Shown: positions 43,218 through 56,508, counted from the first letter of the stretch. The stretch is DNA of 64,000 bases from Pseudaminobacter soli (ex Li et al. 2025) (GCF_029892515.1 NZ_JARXVF010000010.1:62001-126000); one strand, 5' to 3'. The notes: generated from the letters alone by a model not told the origin. A program made the numbers and translations.

Positions 43218-44912
43218 GTGCTTGGCCGGCTTCCCGTTCTGACCAGTCTGAGAGGCTACCAATCCGCCTGGATCCGCAACGACATTACCGCCGGTCTCGC
43301 GATCGCTGCGGTAGCCATCCCGAGTGCGATTGCCTATCCCGCGATTGCCGGCTTGCCGCCGGAAGTGGGCGTCTATTCGAGCATTCTTCCGCTCCTCGGA
43401 TACGCCCTTTTCGGCCCCTCGCGGAAACTCATCGTCGGGCCGGATGCCGCGGTGATGACGGTGCTGGCCGCTGTGCTTGCCACCACTATGGTGCATACGC
43501 CACAGGATCGTGTCGTGATCGCATCGGCGCTGGCCTTGGCCGTTGGCGTCTTCTGCCTCATCGGCAGCAGGCTTCACCTCGGGGTGCTGGCCTCCTTCCT
43601 GTCGAAGCCTATCCTGGTCGGCTTCATCAGCGGCATTTCCATTTCCATCCTCGTAGGTCAGATAGGACGGTTCACGGGCCTGCGCATCGAGTCCGACGGG
43701 CTCATCCCGCCGCTGGTGGAACTGCTGCAAAAATCCGACTCGATCCATTGGCCGTCGGTCCTGCTTGGCCTGGTAATGCTGGCCATCCTGTTGGCGCTCA
43801 AGCGCTCGCCAATTCCCGGCCCGGTGGTCGTGGTTGTCCTCGCCGTTGCCGCCTCGGCGCTTTTCGACTTCGAAGGCAAGGGCATCAAGGTGGTGGGCAC
43901 CCTGCCCCGGTCCCTTCCAGCCCTATCCCTCCCGCTCTCGCCGGCAATCTCGACAAGGGACCTCCTGTTAGGGGCCGCCGCGGTCTGGCTGGTCGGCTTC
44001 GGCTCGGGGCTCGTCGCGGCGCGAAGCTTTGGGGCGCGCGACAAATTCGACGTGGACGCCAATGCGGAACTCAACGGCTTCGGGGCGGCCAACATCGCAT
44101 CCGGGCTGTTCAGCGGCTTTCCGGTGACGGTTTCGGATTCGCGTACCGCAACCAACATCTCAGTTGGCGGTCGCTCTCAGCTTTCCGGGCTTGTGGCCGC
44201 GCTGGCGCTCACCATCTCGCTTTTCTATCTCAATGATGCCCTCAGGCTGATGCCCCAGCCGGCGCTAGGCGCCATTCTTGTCGCCGCAGCCATCAGCCTC
44301 ATCGACGTCAAAAGCCTGCGCGAGATCTGGCACATCAGCAAGCTGGAGTTCGCCTTCGCGCTGATCGGCATGTGGGGCGCAATCAGCCTTGGCGTGCTCA
44401 GAGGCGTGGTGATCGCCGTCGCCGGCACCCTGTTATACGTGCTTCTCAAGGAGATGCGCCCGCGCGACGCAATGCTCGGCCAGATCCCCGGCCAGCACGG
44501 CTTCTACAAGCTGCACAGATCGAAGGTCGCCAAGCCCGTTCCCGGCCTGGCGGTCTGCCTGATCCAGGGAAGCCTGCTGTTCTTCAACGTTGACTACGTC
44601 AAACAACGCCTGAAAGCGGTCCTGGAAGGTCTTCCCAAAGACACGCGTTGGTTCGTGCTCGACGCCAGCGCCATCGTCCAGATAGACTCGACGGCGGCGG
44701 AGATGCTGGAAGATGTACGGCAGGCATGCGTCGAACGCGGCCTCGCCTTCGGCCTTGCCGAACTGCATATCGAGCCGAGGAAGATTCTGGAGCGGGCAGG
44801 CCTGCTCCAGAAAATCGGCGATGCGATGATCTTCGACGACCTCGAAGACGTGGCGACCGCTTTCGACCAAGGCCAGCAATCGCCGAAACCGCAGTTGGGC
44901 GACCGCGCTTAG
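43218..44912 (+). CDS. SulP family anion transporter with STAS domain
   Basis: 564 residues. The SulP transport domain spans about 15-410 with the signature TAGLAIAAVAIPSAIAYPAI and GFGSGLVAARSFGARD, followed by a cytoplasmic STAS domain (about 430-545, DASAIVQIDSTAAEMLEDV). Substrate might be sulfate, bicarbonate or another anion; sequence does not decide. It starts with GTG at 43218, with GAGGAG 12 nt before it. The distance from ppk2 is 88 bp. A DUF3302-like frame follows directly at its stop. Confidence 0.93.
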   Translation: MLGRLPVLTSLRGYQSAWIRNDITAGLAIAAVAIPSAIAYPAIAGLPPEVGVYSSILPLLGYALFGPSRKLIVGPDAAVMTVLAAVLATTMVHTPQDRVVIASALALAVGVFCLIGSRLHLGVLASFLSKPILVGFISGISISILVGQIGRFTGLRIESDGLIPPLVELLQKSDSIHWPSVLLGLVMLAILLALKRSPIPGPVVVVVLAVAASALFDFEGKGIKVVGTLPRSLPALSLPLSPAISTRDLLLGAAAVWLVGFGSGLVAARSFGARDKFDVDANAELNGFGAANIASGLFSGFPVTVSDSRTATNISVGGRSQLSGLVAALALTISLFYLNDALRLMPQPALGAILVAAAISLIDVKSLREIWHISKLEFAFALIGMWGAISLGVLRGVVIAVAGTLLYVLLKEMRPRDAMLGQIPGQHGFYKLHRSKVAKPVPGLAVCLIQGSLLFFNVDYVKQRLKAVLEGLPKDTRWFVLDASAIVQIDSTAAEMLEDVRQACVERGLAFGLAELHIEPRKILERAGLLQKIGDAMIFDDLEDVATAFDQGQQSPKPQLGDRA

Positions 44913-44921
44913 AACGCGAAA

Positions 44922-45205
44922 ATGAAGACGGCGCCGTCTACGCCCTCTACTGGCTTGGCAAGTTTCCCGGCGAGACGGCCCGTGCACGCGGCCATCCCCA
45001 GGCGTCCGCGATTTCGGTTTGCGGATGGCTCGGTTTGCTGTTCCCGCCGCTGTGGCCGATCGCCCTTATCTGCGCCTATCTCAATCCGCGTGGGCAAGAG
45101 CCCACGCCGCCTCCCGACCTTTCGGGCCTGCGCGCAGCGCTCGACGCGGCGACCGCCAAAGTGGCGCAGATCGAGCAAAGGCTCGGAAAGACCGGTGCCT
45201 CATGA
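44922..45205 (+). pseudogene. DUF3302 (YiaW-like) membrane protein with no start codon in frame
   Basis: The frame encoding VYALYWLGKFPGETARARGH and ASAISVCGWLGLL aligns with E. coli YiaW (DUF3302: pattern LIAKKRNHPHADAIHVAGW). It then has a membrane segment (LFPPLWPIALICAYL) and a short helix. No ATG, GTG or TTG occurs in that frame downstream of the sulP stop codon. The only ATG (44922) is in another frame and would need one added base to reach it; the YiaW N-terminal membrane segment is also absent. The frame nevertheless ends in an ATGA overlap with the next gene. Either a frameshift or deletion has damaged the gene, or initiation is unconventional. Confidence 0.55.
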
Positions 45206-45369
45206 TCCCGGCAATGATCGCCTCCGTGCTGATCCTTTACTGGTACTGGCGCGACAGCCGCCCCAAGCCGGGCGAGCCCGTGCCCGGCAGCGCGGAGGCG
45301 CTGAGCCGGGAACTGTCGGCTCTCAATGCGAGGCTCGACAAGGTCCTCGACGAGATGCCGAAGAGGTAG
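45202..45369 (+). CDS. 55-residue membrane peptide before the second HlyD-type protein
   Basis: Starts MIPAMIASVLILYWYWRD, a single membrane segment, followed by a charged helix (SRELSALNARLDKVLDEMP). Its ATG overlaps the stop of the DUF3302 frame by 4 bp (ATGA), and its own stop lies 3 bp before the next gene, so it is translationally coupled on both sides. Function is unknown; it probably helps its adaptor neighbour. Confidence 0.75.
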   Translation: MIPAMIASVLILYWYWRDSRPKPGEPVPGSAEALSRELSALNARLDKVLDEMPKR

Positions 45370-45372
45370 CGG

Positions 45373-46512
45373 ATGCAGTGGCCCCTTTTCCTCGGTTACG
45401 CCGCGCTCATCTGGCTGATCTTCGTCAAGCTCAGGATAGTGCGGCTGTCGCTGCCGCTCGCCATTTTGTTCGCCGCCGCCGGGCCATTGCTCTTCTTCTT
45501 CATCCTCATGGCGATGAATTTCTATCAGCCCGGCTCGAGCGACGTTCAGGTGCTGCACCGTGTGGTGCAGATCGCGCCGCGCACTTCCAAGCCTGGGCGC
45601 GTGCAGAATGTCGCGGTGCAGGCGAATACGCCGCTGATGACGGGAGACGTGTTGTTCACGATCGATCCGGAGCCCTTCGAATTCGATGTCGAGCGCCTCA
45701 AGGCGTCGCTCGCCGCGGCCGAACAGAATGTTGCCGAACTCAAGGCGGGGCTGGACCAGGCCACTGCCGCGCGCCACCGCGCCGAAGCCCAGACCGAACT
45801 GGCGAAGGAGGAGTTCGGCCGCCAGAGCGAACTCTTGAAGAGAAAGGTGGTTTCGCAAGCAGACGCCGACACCGCCCAGCGCAATCTCGATACCGCAAAG
45901 CAGGCGGAGAACGGAGCCAAGGCTGCTGAAGACCGGGCCAGGCTGGAGCTGCAGTCCAACATCAATGGCGAGGACACATCGGTCGCGCAGGTGCGTCAGC
46001 AACTCGAGGCGGCGCAAAACGACCTAGCTGAAACCAAAGTCGTCGCACCCTGCAGCGGCTTCGTCTCCAATGTGAACATCCTGCCCGGCGAGGTGGTAAG
46101 CGCTGGCGTCGCAGTAATGCCACTCATTTGCGATGTCTCGCCGGGAAACCGGGGCGAAGTAGTGGCGACCTTCCCGCAAGGAGCGTTTCTCGGGGTAAGG
46201 CCTGGAGACTACGCCGAAGTCATCTTTCCTATGTATCCCGGTCGCGTGTTCACCGCGAAGGTGCTCAACACGATCGACATCACGAGCGGCGGTCAGATTC
46301 CTGTCGGCGGCATCATCCCGCAGATCGATGGCTCGACAAATGCGCCACGCTTCGCCGCAGTGCTCAAAATGGACAACCCAGATCTCCGCCTGCCGGCGGG
46401 AGCCCGCGGCGAAGGTGCGGTGTACACCGACAAGGTGCCCTTCGCCGGCTTGTTCCGCAAAGGGCTGATACGCACCGACACCATCCTGAACTATGTGAAA
46501 TGGGGGACGTGA
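45373..46512 (+). CDS. HlyD-family membrane-fusion protein, YiaV/YibH type (adaptor 2)
   Basis: 379 residues. Two N-terminal hydrophobic segments (about 3-20 and 26-49) are followed by a first lipoyl half (VQNVAVQANTPLMTGDVLFT), a long Ala/Glu-rich coiled coil (about 105-205) and a second lipoyl half (VVAPCSGFVSNVNILPGEVV), then a beta-barrel region. This is the layout of E. coli YiaV, whose partner YiaW is DUF3302; the same pair therefore occurs here. No pump gene is adjacent. It ends the plus-strand block and converges on ssb. Confidence 0.88.
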   Translation: MQWPLFLGYAALIWLIFVKLRIVRLSLPLAILFAAAGPLLFFFILMAMNFYQPGSSDVQVLHRVVQIAPRTSKPGRVQNVAVQANTPLMTGDVLFTIDPEPFEFDVERLKASLAAAEQNVAELKAGLDQATAARHRAEAQTELAKEEFGRQSELLKRKVVSQADADTAQRNLDTAKQAENGAKAAEDRARLELQSNINGEDTSVAQVRQQLEAAQNDLAETKVVAPCSGFVSNVNILPGEVVSAGVAVMPLICDVSPGNRGEVVATFPQGAFLGVRPGDYAEVIFPMYPGRVFTAKVLNTIDITSGGQIPVGGIIPQIDGSTNAPRFAAVLKMDNPDLRLPAGARGEGAVYTDKVPFAGLFRKGLIRTDTILNYVKWGT

Positions 46513-46632
46513 TCGAGGCGCGCATGGCTGGGCGACGTATGACCGGCTGGCGACAAAGCAAGAGCAGCGAGGTGTTCATGTCCTCGACATGCCCACGACG
46601 CTGCTCAAATCAATAACCAGTGTAACGATTTA

Positions 46633-46652
46633 ATGGCCAACTAATTGGCCAT
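46633..46652. terminator. hairpin between adaptor 2 and ssb
   Basis: ATGGCCAA-CTAA-TTGGCCAT is a perfect 8-bp stem with a 4-nt loop placed between two convergent genes, 11 bp beyond the ssb stop. It has no marked T run. Confidence 0.5.
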
Positions 46653-46663
46653 GCATTCCGGCC

Positions 46664-47206
46664 TTAGAACGGAATCTCGTCGTCGAGGTCGCGCGACGAA
46701 CCGCCGCCACCACCGCCGCCACCGCGATTGCCGCCGCCGCGACCGTAGTCGTCCGACGGGCCCGACTGGCCGAAATCGGAGCCACGGCCGCCACCATAAC
46801 CGCCGCCGCCACCGCCACTACCATATCCGACCTGACCGCTGTCGCCGCCCTGCCCGCGGACGTCGAGCATCTGCAACTCGCCACGGAACTTCTGCAGCAC
46901 CACTTCGGTGGTGTAGCGCTCGTTGCCGTTCTGGTCCTGCCACTTGCGGGTCTGCAACTGACCCTCGACATAGACCTTCATGCCCTTCTTCAGGTACTGC
47001 TCGGCAACCTTGGCCAGATTGTCGTTGAAGATCACGACATTATGCCACTCGGTCTTTTCCTTGCGCTCGCCCGAGTTCTTGTCGCGCCAGCTTTCCGAGG
47101 TCGCGACGCGAATGTTGACGACCGGCTCGCCCGAATTCAAACGCCTGACTTCGGGGTCCGCGCCAAGATTACCGACCAAAATGACTTTATTGACGCTACC
47201 CGCCAT
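46664..47206 (-). CDS. ssb: single-stranded DNA-binding protein
   Basis: A 180-residue SSB. The OB fold occupies residues 1-110 ([31 protein letters not shown]), followed by a Gly-rich flexible linker (about 118-170) and the conserved acidic tip DLDDEIPF that binds partner proteins. It is divergent from uvrA, and a LexA operator (47324-47338) lies 118 bp upstream of its ATG, so SOS control is expected. Confidence 0.97.
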   Translation of the reverse strand: MAGSVNKVILVGNLGADPEVRRLNSGEPVVNIRVATSESWRDKNSGERKEKTEWHNVVIFNDNLAKVAEQYLKKGMKVYVEGQLQTRKWQDQNGNERYTTEVVLQKFRGELQMLDVRGQGGDSGQVGYGSGGGGGGYGGGRGSDFGQSGPSDDYGRGGGNRGGGGGGGGSSRDLDDEIPF

Positions 47207-47323
47207 GACACCGCTCCGCGCTCATCCTAACAAAACTGCACTGCTGCCGGCGCATTCTATATGATCGCCGCAAGCCGGGCCTCTTGACCCGGCAAAATTC
47301 GAACTCTGTCCACAAATTGTTTT

Positions 47324-47338
47324 GTTCTATTTTTGTTC
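47324..47338. promoter_or_regulatory. LexA operator (SOS box) between ssb and uvrA
   Basis: GTTC (47324-47327), seven bases, GTTC (47335-47338): the alphaproteobacterial LexA consensus GTTC-N7-GTTC without mismatch. It is placed between ssb and uvrA, both SOS genes in many alphaproteobacteria. Confidence 0.85.
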
Positions 47339-48127
47339 TAAGGTAGGTTTGTACGAATTGCAAGGCCTCGTTGCCGGGGGGGCGCTGCATTCGGCTGCTC
47401 CCGACTTGGCGATCCAGTCGCTGCCAATACCCAGAACGAGAACGGCCTCGCCGCTCGTTCAGGAGCGCGCGAGGCCTTCGTGGCATATTTTCGCCAGATG
47501 TCGGGAGTGGTTTACCGACTTTAAGTTCAGAGATTCCGTAGTTTTCAGGCTACGGTCCGATGTGAAATTATTCCTGATTTTTGGGATGATACAGATGGCC
47601 GACCTTACCCGGTACCCAAGGTGGTCAGACCTGCTGCGGCCTCACGGCGAGGTGAGGCCAATTCGGATTGTCCGGTGGGGTCATACCTCGCTCCATGTGT
47701 GTTAACGCCTATGCCTTTCGAGGCGTTTATTCGCCGTTTGCGGCGTCTCGCAAACTTGCCCGTCGGCCACGAAGAACATCACCGATGCTCAACCTCGAAT
47801 GACAAAGCCATTCTGCCCCCATCCTTCCGTAGGGTCAACCTTGGAGTGACAGGCGTGCCAAATGACCGCAGTTGCCGTCAGCGAGTCCAGGCGAACGTGG
47901 GGGCAGCGCCCGTCGGCCACGGATCAGGTGACCAACCGAGACAAAACATGTCAGGAGTGCGTTCGGCCTTTGTTCTTTTTGCTTGCTCGTGGCGGTCAAA
48001 GACGGTTAAACCGCCAAAGCTCGGGGCGTGTGCATCCCTCGACAGATTGACGAGAATACCTACATGAGCGGTTTGGCCGGACAAACCAGCCAAGCCGAAA
48101 ACTTTGAAATCGAGGCGGCGAACTGGC
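47339..48127. other. long region between the SOS box and uvrA, no confident gene
   Basis: 789 bp separate the LexA box from the uvrA start, far more than is normal for this gene pair. Part of it (about 47515-47610) is AT-richer than its surroundings. There is a 14-bp direct repeat (GCCCGTCGGCCACG at 47758 and 47908) and a hairpin AACGCCT / AGGCGTT (47704-47728). Open frames exist, for example 47621-48067, but lack ribosome sites, domains and coding-type codon use. Confidence 0.5.
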
Positions 48128-51052
<2,925 letters not shown>

Positions 51053-51076
51053 TTGTCTTCGAGCGGATTTCGATAG

Positions 51077-51349
51077 ATGACCAGTGAGATTTTTCGCTTT
51101 TACGCGGATGATCCTGAGTTCGTTTTCGATTTCTTGCGTAAGAACTGGCGTGACGCTGTCGTGCGCTGGGACGGTCGGAAAGTGGGCGCAAGCAATGTTT
51201 GGCTGATGGTTATTGTACTGGACAATGCGCCCGCCAGCGGAGCTTTCCAAAGTTGGCTGGATGAGAACGGAACGGTAGGCGACCTTTCCTTGGGGCTCAG
51301 CGGAGAGCCGATGTATATTCGTGATTGTCTGCTGGTCACAAAGAGATGA
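51077..51349 (+). CDS. uncharacterised small protein
   Basis: A 90-residue soluble protein that I do not recognise. It has an N-terminal acidic/aromatic part (FRFYADDPEFVFDFLRKNW), a hydrophobic core (ASNVWLMVIVLDNAPASGAF) and a C-terminal SGEPMYIRDCLLVTKR. Only a weak ribosome site precedes the ATG. It lies 24 bp after uvrA on the same strand and may be co-transcribed with it. The even residue composition argues for a real protein. Confidence 0.55.
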   Translation: MTSEIFRFYADDPEFVFDFLRKNWRDAVVRWDGRKVGASNVWLMVIVLDNAPASGAFQSWLDENGTVGDLSLGLSGEPMYIRDCLLVTKR

Positions 51350-51412
51350 CCAGACATGGGCTTGGCGGCATAAGCCGGCCTGCGAGTGGCTGCGAAGCGA
51401 GAGGGGTTTATC

Positions 51413-51883
51413 GTGGAAATCAGGGAAGCAAAGCCGGCCGATCTCGCGGCAGTCGTGGAATTGACCACTGCCGCCTATGCGCCCTACACCGCCCTTCTGG
51501 GCGGACCACCTATCCCCGTCACCGAGGATTACGCCCCGCGCGTCGCCGGCGGCGAAGTCTGGCTTCTCGAGACAGGCGGTGAGATCGGCGGCCTGATGGT
51601 GTTCGAGCGCCACGCGGATCATGTCATGATCTTCAGCATCGCCGTCTCACCGGCCTTCCAGGGCAAGGGTTTTGGCATCGCCCTGCTCCGCTGGTTGGAA
51701 GAGCAAACGCGGAAAATGTGCTTGCCGGAAGTCCGGCTCTACACGAATGCTCGCATGGAGCGGAACATTGCGCTCTATCTCGCCTATGGTTTTCATGAAA
51801 CGGGTCGCCGGCCCAATCCTTATCGGCCAGGTTGGATCCTGGTCGATATGGCAAAGCCTGTTGGCGCTGCGGCCCTCGCCTAG
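51413..51883 (+). CDS. GNAT-family N-acetyltransferase
   Basis: A 156-residue acetyltransferase. The acetyl-CoA loop lies in IAVSPAFQGKGFGIALLRWL (the QGKGFG loop) and the C-terminal part has YTNARMERNIALYLAYGFHE, as in GNAT motif B. The GTG at 51413 was chosen because AGAGGGG stands 6-7 nt upstream; an earlier in-frame GTG (51386) has no site. The substrate is unknown. It is 27 bp before the DUF72 gene and probably in one unit with it. Confidence 0.88.
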   Translation: MEIREAKPADLAAVVELTTAAYAPYTALLGGPPIPVTEDYAPRVAGGEVWLLETGGEIGGLMVFERHADHVMIFSIAVSPAFQGKGFGIALLRWLEEQTRKMCLPEVRLYTNARMERNIALYLAYGFHETGRRPNPYRPGWILVDMAKPVGAAALA

Positions 51884-51910
51884 ATTTTTGTTTTGTCGGA
51901 GGAAGAACGA

Positions 51911-52726
51911 ATGACCAAGTCCGGAACTATCCGCGCGGGCATGGGCGGCTGGACCTTCGAGCCCTGGGACACGTCCTTCTATCCCGAAAAGCTGGCCAAG
52001 GCGAAGCAGCTGCAATTTGCAAGCCGCCAGGTACCGACCATCGAGGTGAATGGCACCTATTATTCGAGCTTCAAGGAGCCCACCTTCGTCAAATGGGCCA
52101 GGGAGGCGCCGGACGGGTTTGTCTATTCGTTGAAAGGCAATCGTTTCGTCACCAATCGCCGCGTGCTTGGCGAGGCGGGCGAGTCCATGATGCGCTTTCT
52201 GGGATCAGGTGTCGCCGCGCTCGGCGAAAAGCTCGGGCCGATCCTGTGGCAGTTCGCACACACGAAAAAGTTCGACCACGACGATTTCGAAGCCTTCCTG
52301 AAACTGCTGCCGGAAAAGCAGGATGGCGTAGCGCTGCGCCACACTGTCGAGGTGCGCCACCCCTCCTTCGTCGTGCCGGAATTTGCCGCGCTGCTGCGGA
52401 AATACAATGTGCCGGTGGTCTATGCCGACCACGCCACCTACCCGGCCATCGCCGATGTCACCGGCGATTTCGTCTATGCACGACTGCAGACGGGCTCCGA
52501 CGACATCCCGACCTGTTATGAACCCAAGGCGCTGGACGAATGGGTTGCCCGCGCCGAGACCTGGGCACAAGGCGGCACCCCTGCCGACCTGCCGCGCGCG
52601 GATCCTGCGCACGTTGCACCGGTCAAGCCTCGCGACGTATTCGTCTATTTCATCACTTCCGGCAAAGTGAATGCGCCGCATGGCGCCATGGCGTTCATGG
52701 AGCGCGTCCACGCAGAAGCCAGATAA
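51911..52726 (+). CDS. DUF72 family protein (YecE-like)
   Basis: A 271-residue TIM-barrel-like protein of the DUF72 family. It has the family blocks GMGGWTFEPWDTSFYPE at the start, PTIEVNGTYYSSFKEPTF, the VEVRHPSF motif and late DVFVYFITSGKVNAPHGA. Function is unknown. GGAGGAAG lies 9 nt before the ATG at 51911. It is followed by a hairpin terminator. Confidence 0.92.
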   Translation: MTKSGTIRAGMGGWTFEPWDTSFYPEKLAKAKQLQFASRQVPTIEVNGTYYSSFKEPTFVKWAREAPDGFVYSLKGNRFVTNRRVLGEAGESMMRFLGSGVAALGEKLGPILWQFAHTKKFDHDDFEAFLKLLPEKQDGVALRHTVEVRHPSFVVPEFAALLRKYNVPVVYADHATYPAIADVTGDFVYARLQTGSDDIPTCYEPKALDEWVARAETWAQGGTPADLPRADPAHVAPVKPRDVFVYFITSGKVNAPHGAMAFMERVHAEAR

Positions 52727-52731
52727 ACCAA

Positions 52732-52758
52732 GGGCGGCCAGGCCGAAGCCTGCCGCCC
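52732..52758. terminator. bidirectional terminator between DUF72 and the 91-residue gene
   Basis: GGGCGG-C-CAGGC and GCCTG-CCGCCC form an 11-bp stem with one bulged base and a CGAA loop, between two convergent genes. There is no long T run in either direction. Confidence 0.65.
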
Positions 52759-52779
52759 GTGTTGGTTGACATTACGATC

Positions 52780-53055
52780 TTAGTTGCTGCCGTAGAGAAT
52801 GCGCGGGCTGGTGCCAATCCGGTTGCTGGTCGCGCCGAAGGCAGCGGCCGAGCTGTAATCGAACGACGGGGCCTTGACCAGGACCGAAGCCGCGGCGGCG
52901 TCGCCCGAACGGTTGAGCGCCTGCGGTGCGGTGGTGACAACGACGCCGCGATTGATGTCGTTCAGGGCCGGAGCTGCATCGCCAAAACGATCGCTTGCAA
53001 AAGCCGTACCCGAAGCAAGGACGACGGCGGCAAGGGTAAGGACGATCTTGTTCAT
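52780..53055 (-). CDS. small exported protein
   Basis: 91 residues with a clear signal peptide (MNKIVLTLAAVVLASGTAFA, cut after Ala-20 or so), leaving a mature Ser/Ala/Asn-rich polypeptide of about 70 residues without cysteines. Secreted peptides of this size with the same kind of signal sequence are common in Mesorhizobium and relatives, but I cannot place it in a named family. An AGAG-type site precedes the ATG. It forms its own unit between the hairpin at 52732 and the NCS1 gene. Confidence 0.8.
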   Translation of the reverse strand: MNKIVLTLAAVVLASGTAFASDRFGDAAPALNDINRGVVVTTAPQALNRSGDAAAASVLVKAPSFDYSSAAAFGATSNRIGTSPRILYGSN

Positions 53056-53317
53056 TTCAACTCTCCAATAATCTCTTTCAAAATCTGTCGGGTGGCTGCT
53101 GTGCAGTTCCGATACTTGATAGCTATGTGAACGAGATTTGGATTTTCAGGCGCGGTTGTGTGAACGATGCGTTGAACACCCCCCGCTCACATCTGGGTGC
53201 GCCGACACTCAGGCCGGAACTCTACTTTGTGATCGCCGCCGTGGACTTTCCCCAACGTCAGGCATAGGCTTCGCTGGCTAATGGAAAATTGGTGTGAGTC
53301 TTTGGGGAGAGACTGGC

Positions 53318-54775
53318 ATGAGCATTTCCGGCGCGTCGTCGTCGCTTTACAATGAAGACCTGGCTCCGGCCAAAGTGCGCAACTGGGGCGCATTCAGCAT
53401 ATTCAACGTCTGGACATCGGACGTGCATAGCCTTTGGGGCTATTATCTTGCCGCAAGCCTTTTTCTGTTCTGCGGCGGCTTCGTCAATTTCCTGATCGCG
53501 ATCGGCATCGGCTCGCTGATCATCTTCGCGCTGATGAACCTCATCGGTAACGCAGGCGTCAAAACCGGCGTGCCCTTTCCTGTTCTGGCGCGTGCCTCGT
53601 TCGGCATCTGGGGCGCTAACATTCCGGCGCTGGTGCGCGCGATCGTGGCTTGCTTCTGGTACGGTGCTCAGACGGCGGCGGCGTCCGGCGCCATCGTGGC
53701 GCTGCTCATTCGCAGCGAGTGGTTCGCAAACTTCCATCAGAACGTACATTTCCTCGGCCATTCCGGGCTCGAGGTCATCTGCTTCCTGGTGGTGTGGGCC
53801 CTGCAGCTCCTGATCATCCAGCGCGGCATGGAGACGGTGCGACGGTTCCAGGACTGGGCCGGTCCGGCCGTGTGGGTCATGATGCTGCTGCTCGCCATCT
53901 ATCTCTGCTGGCAGGCCGGCGGGCCGCGCTTCACCAGCGACATTCCGATGGATGTGCTGCTGGAGAAGACCAAGGATGCCGGTGTTCCTGGCGTGCCTGG
54001 CTCGATCGCGTCACTGGCGGCAGTGGCCGCGATCTGGGTGACCTATTTCTCTGCGCTCTACCTGAATTTCTGCGACTTCTCGCGCTATGCGCCCGACAAG
54101 GCCGCGGTGCGGAAGGGCAATCTCTGGGGCCTGCCCGTGAACCTGATCCTGTTTTCGCTGGTTGCCGGCGTCACCACGATCGCGGCCTATGACGTCTATG
54201 GCGAGGTGCTACTGCACCCCGACCAGATCTCGGCAAAGTTCGACAGCCTGTTCCTGGCGCTGCTGGCGGCCGTGACCTTCGCGGTGGCGACGCTCGGCAT
54301 CAATGTGGTGGCGAATTTCGTCTCGCCGGCATTCGATTTCTCGAACGTCTTTCCAAAGCAGATCGACTTCAAGAAAGGCGGCTATATCGCTGCATTGATT
54401 GCACTTGTGCTCTATCCCTTCGCGCCTTGGGAAGGCAGCGCGGCCTCCTTCGTCGGCGTGCTTGGGGCGACGATGGGCCCGATCTTCGGCGTGATGATGG
54501 TCGACTACTATCTCATCCGCAAAGGCGAGATTCACGTCGAGGATCTCTACCGTGAGAACGGCGAGTTCCGCTTCCAGTCGGGCTGGCATGTCGCGGCGTT
54601 CATCGCCGCCGGCATCGGTGCGCTCTTCTCGTCGATCCTGCCGAACCTCACCAACTGGCTGCCCGAGTGGTGGGGCGTCTATGGCTGGTTCTTCGGCGTC
54701 GGCATCGCGGGTGCGATCTACTACGTCTTGCGCGCAGCCAAGGTCGGCGTGAACAGGCCGGTGGCGCGGGCCTGA
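53318..54775 (+). CDS. NCS1-family nucleobase:cation symporter
   Basis: A 485-residue transporter with about twelve membrane segments. It begins with the NCS1 pattern LYNEDLAPAKVRNWGAFSIFN, followed by VPFPVLARASFGIWGAN and a Trp-rich segment. This resembles hydantoin, cytosine, uracil or allantoin permeases; the exact substrate is not clear. The ATG at 53318 follows GGGGAGA; a GTG 24 nt upstream is open. The C-terminus is followed by a strong two-way terminator. pyrG on the opposite strand is a nucleotide gene, but the link is only proximity. Confidence 0.92.
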   Translation: MSISGASSSLYNEDLAPAKVRNWGAFSIFNVWTSDVHSLWGYYLAASLFLFCGGFVNFLIAIGIGSLIIFALMNLIGNAGVKTGVPFPVLARASFGIWGANIPALVRAIVACFWYGAQTAAASGAIVALLIRSEWFANFHQNVHFLGHSGLEVICFLVVWALQLLIIQRGMETVRRFQDWAGPAVWVMMLLLAIYLCWQAGGPRFTSDIPMDVLLEKTKDAGVPGVPGSIASLAAVAAIWVTYFSALYLNFCDFSRYAPDKAAVRKGNLWGLPVNLILFSLVAGVTTIAAYDVYGEVLLHPDQISAKFDSLFLALLAAVTFAVATLGINVVANFVSPAFDFSNVFPKQIDFKKGGYIAALIALVLYPFAPWEGSAASFVGVLGATMGPIFGVMMVDYYLIRKGEIHVEDLYRENGEFRFQSGWHVAAFIAAGIGALFSSILPNLTNWLPEWWGVYGWFFGVGIAGAIYYVLRAAKVGVNRPVARA

Positions 54776-54794
54776 GCGGACCTCACACAAAGAA

Positions 54795-54823
54795 AAACGG
54801 GCGGGAATCTTTCCCGCCCGTTT
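54795..54823. terminator. bidirectional terminator between NCS1 transporter and pyrG
   Basis: AAACGGGCGGGAA and TTCCCGCCCGTTT form a perfect 13-bp stem with a 3-nt loop between convergent genes; A and T runs flank it for both directions. Confidence 0.9.
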
Positions 54824-54867
54824 CCGTTCAGTAGCAACCGCCCATCCTTAGGGCAGCGGTTCCGAAA

Positions 54868-56508
<1,641 letters not shown>

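Noticed and set aside
46690-46850. Repeated GCCGCC/CCACCG triplets resembling a simple repeat or CRISPR-like array
   Set aside because: It encodes the Gly-rich linker of SSB and has no spacer-repeat structure.
47621-48067. 148-codon plus-strand frame before uvrA
   Set aside because: No ribosome site, composition unlike neighbouring proteins, and no recognisable family; treated as non-coding leader.
53215-53240. GGAAC upstream of the NCS1 transporter as an EcfG promoter
   Set aside because: No CGTT at 16 or 17 nt spacing.
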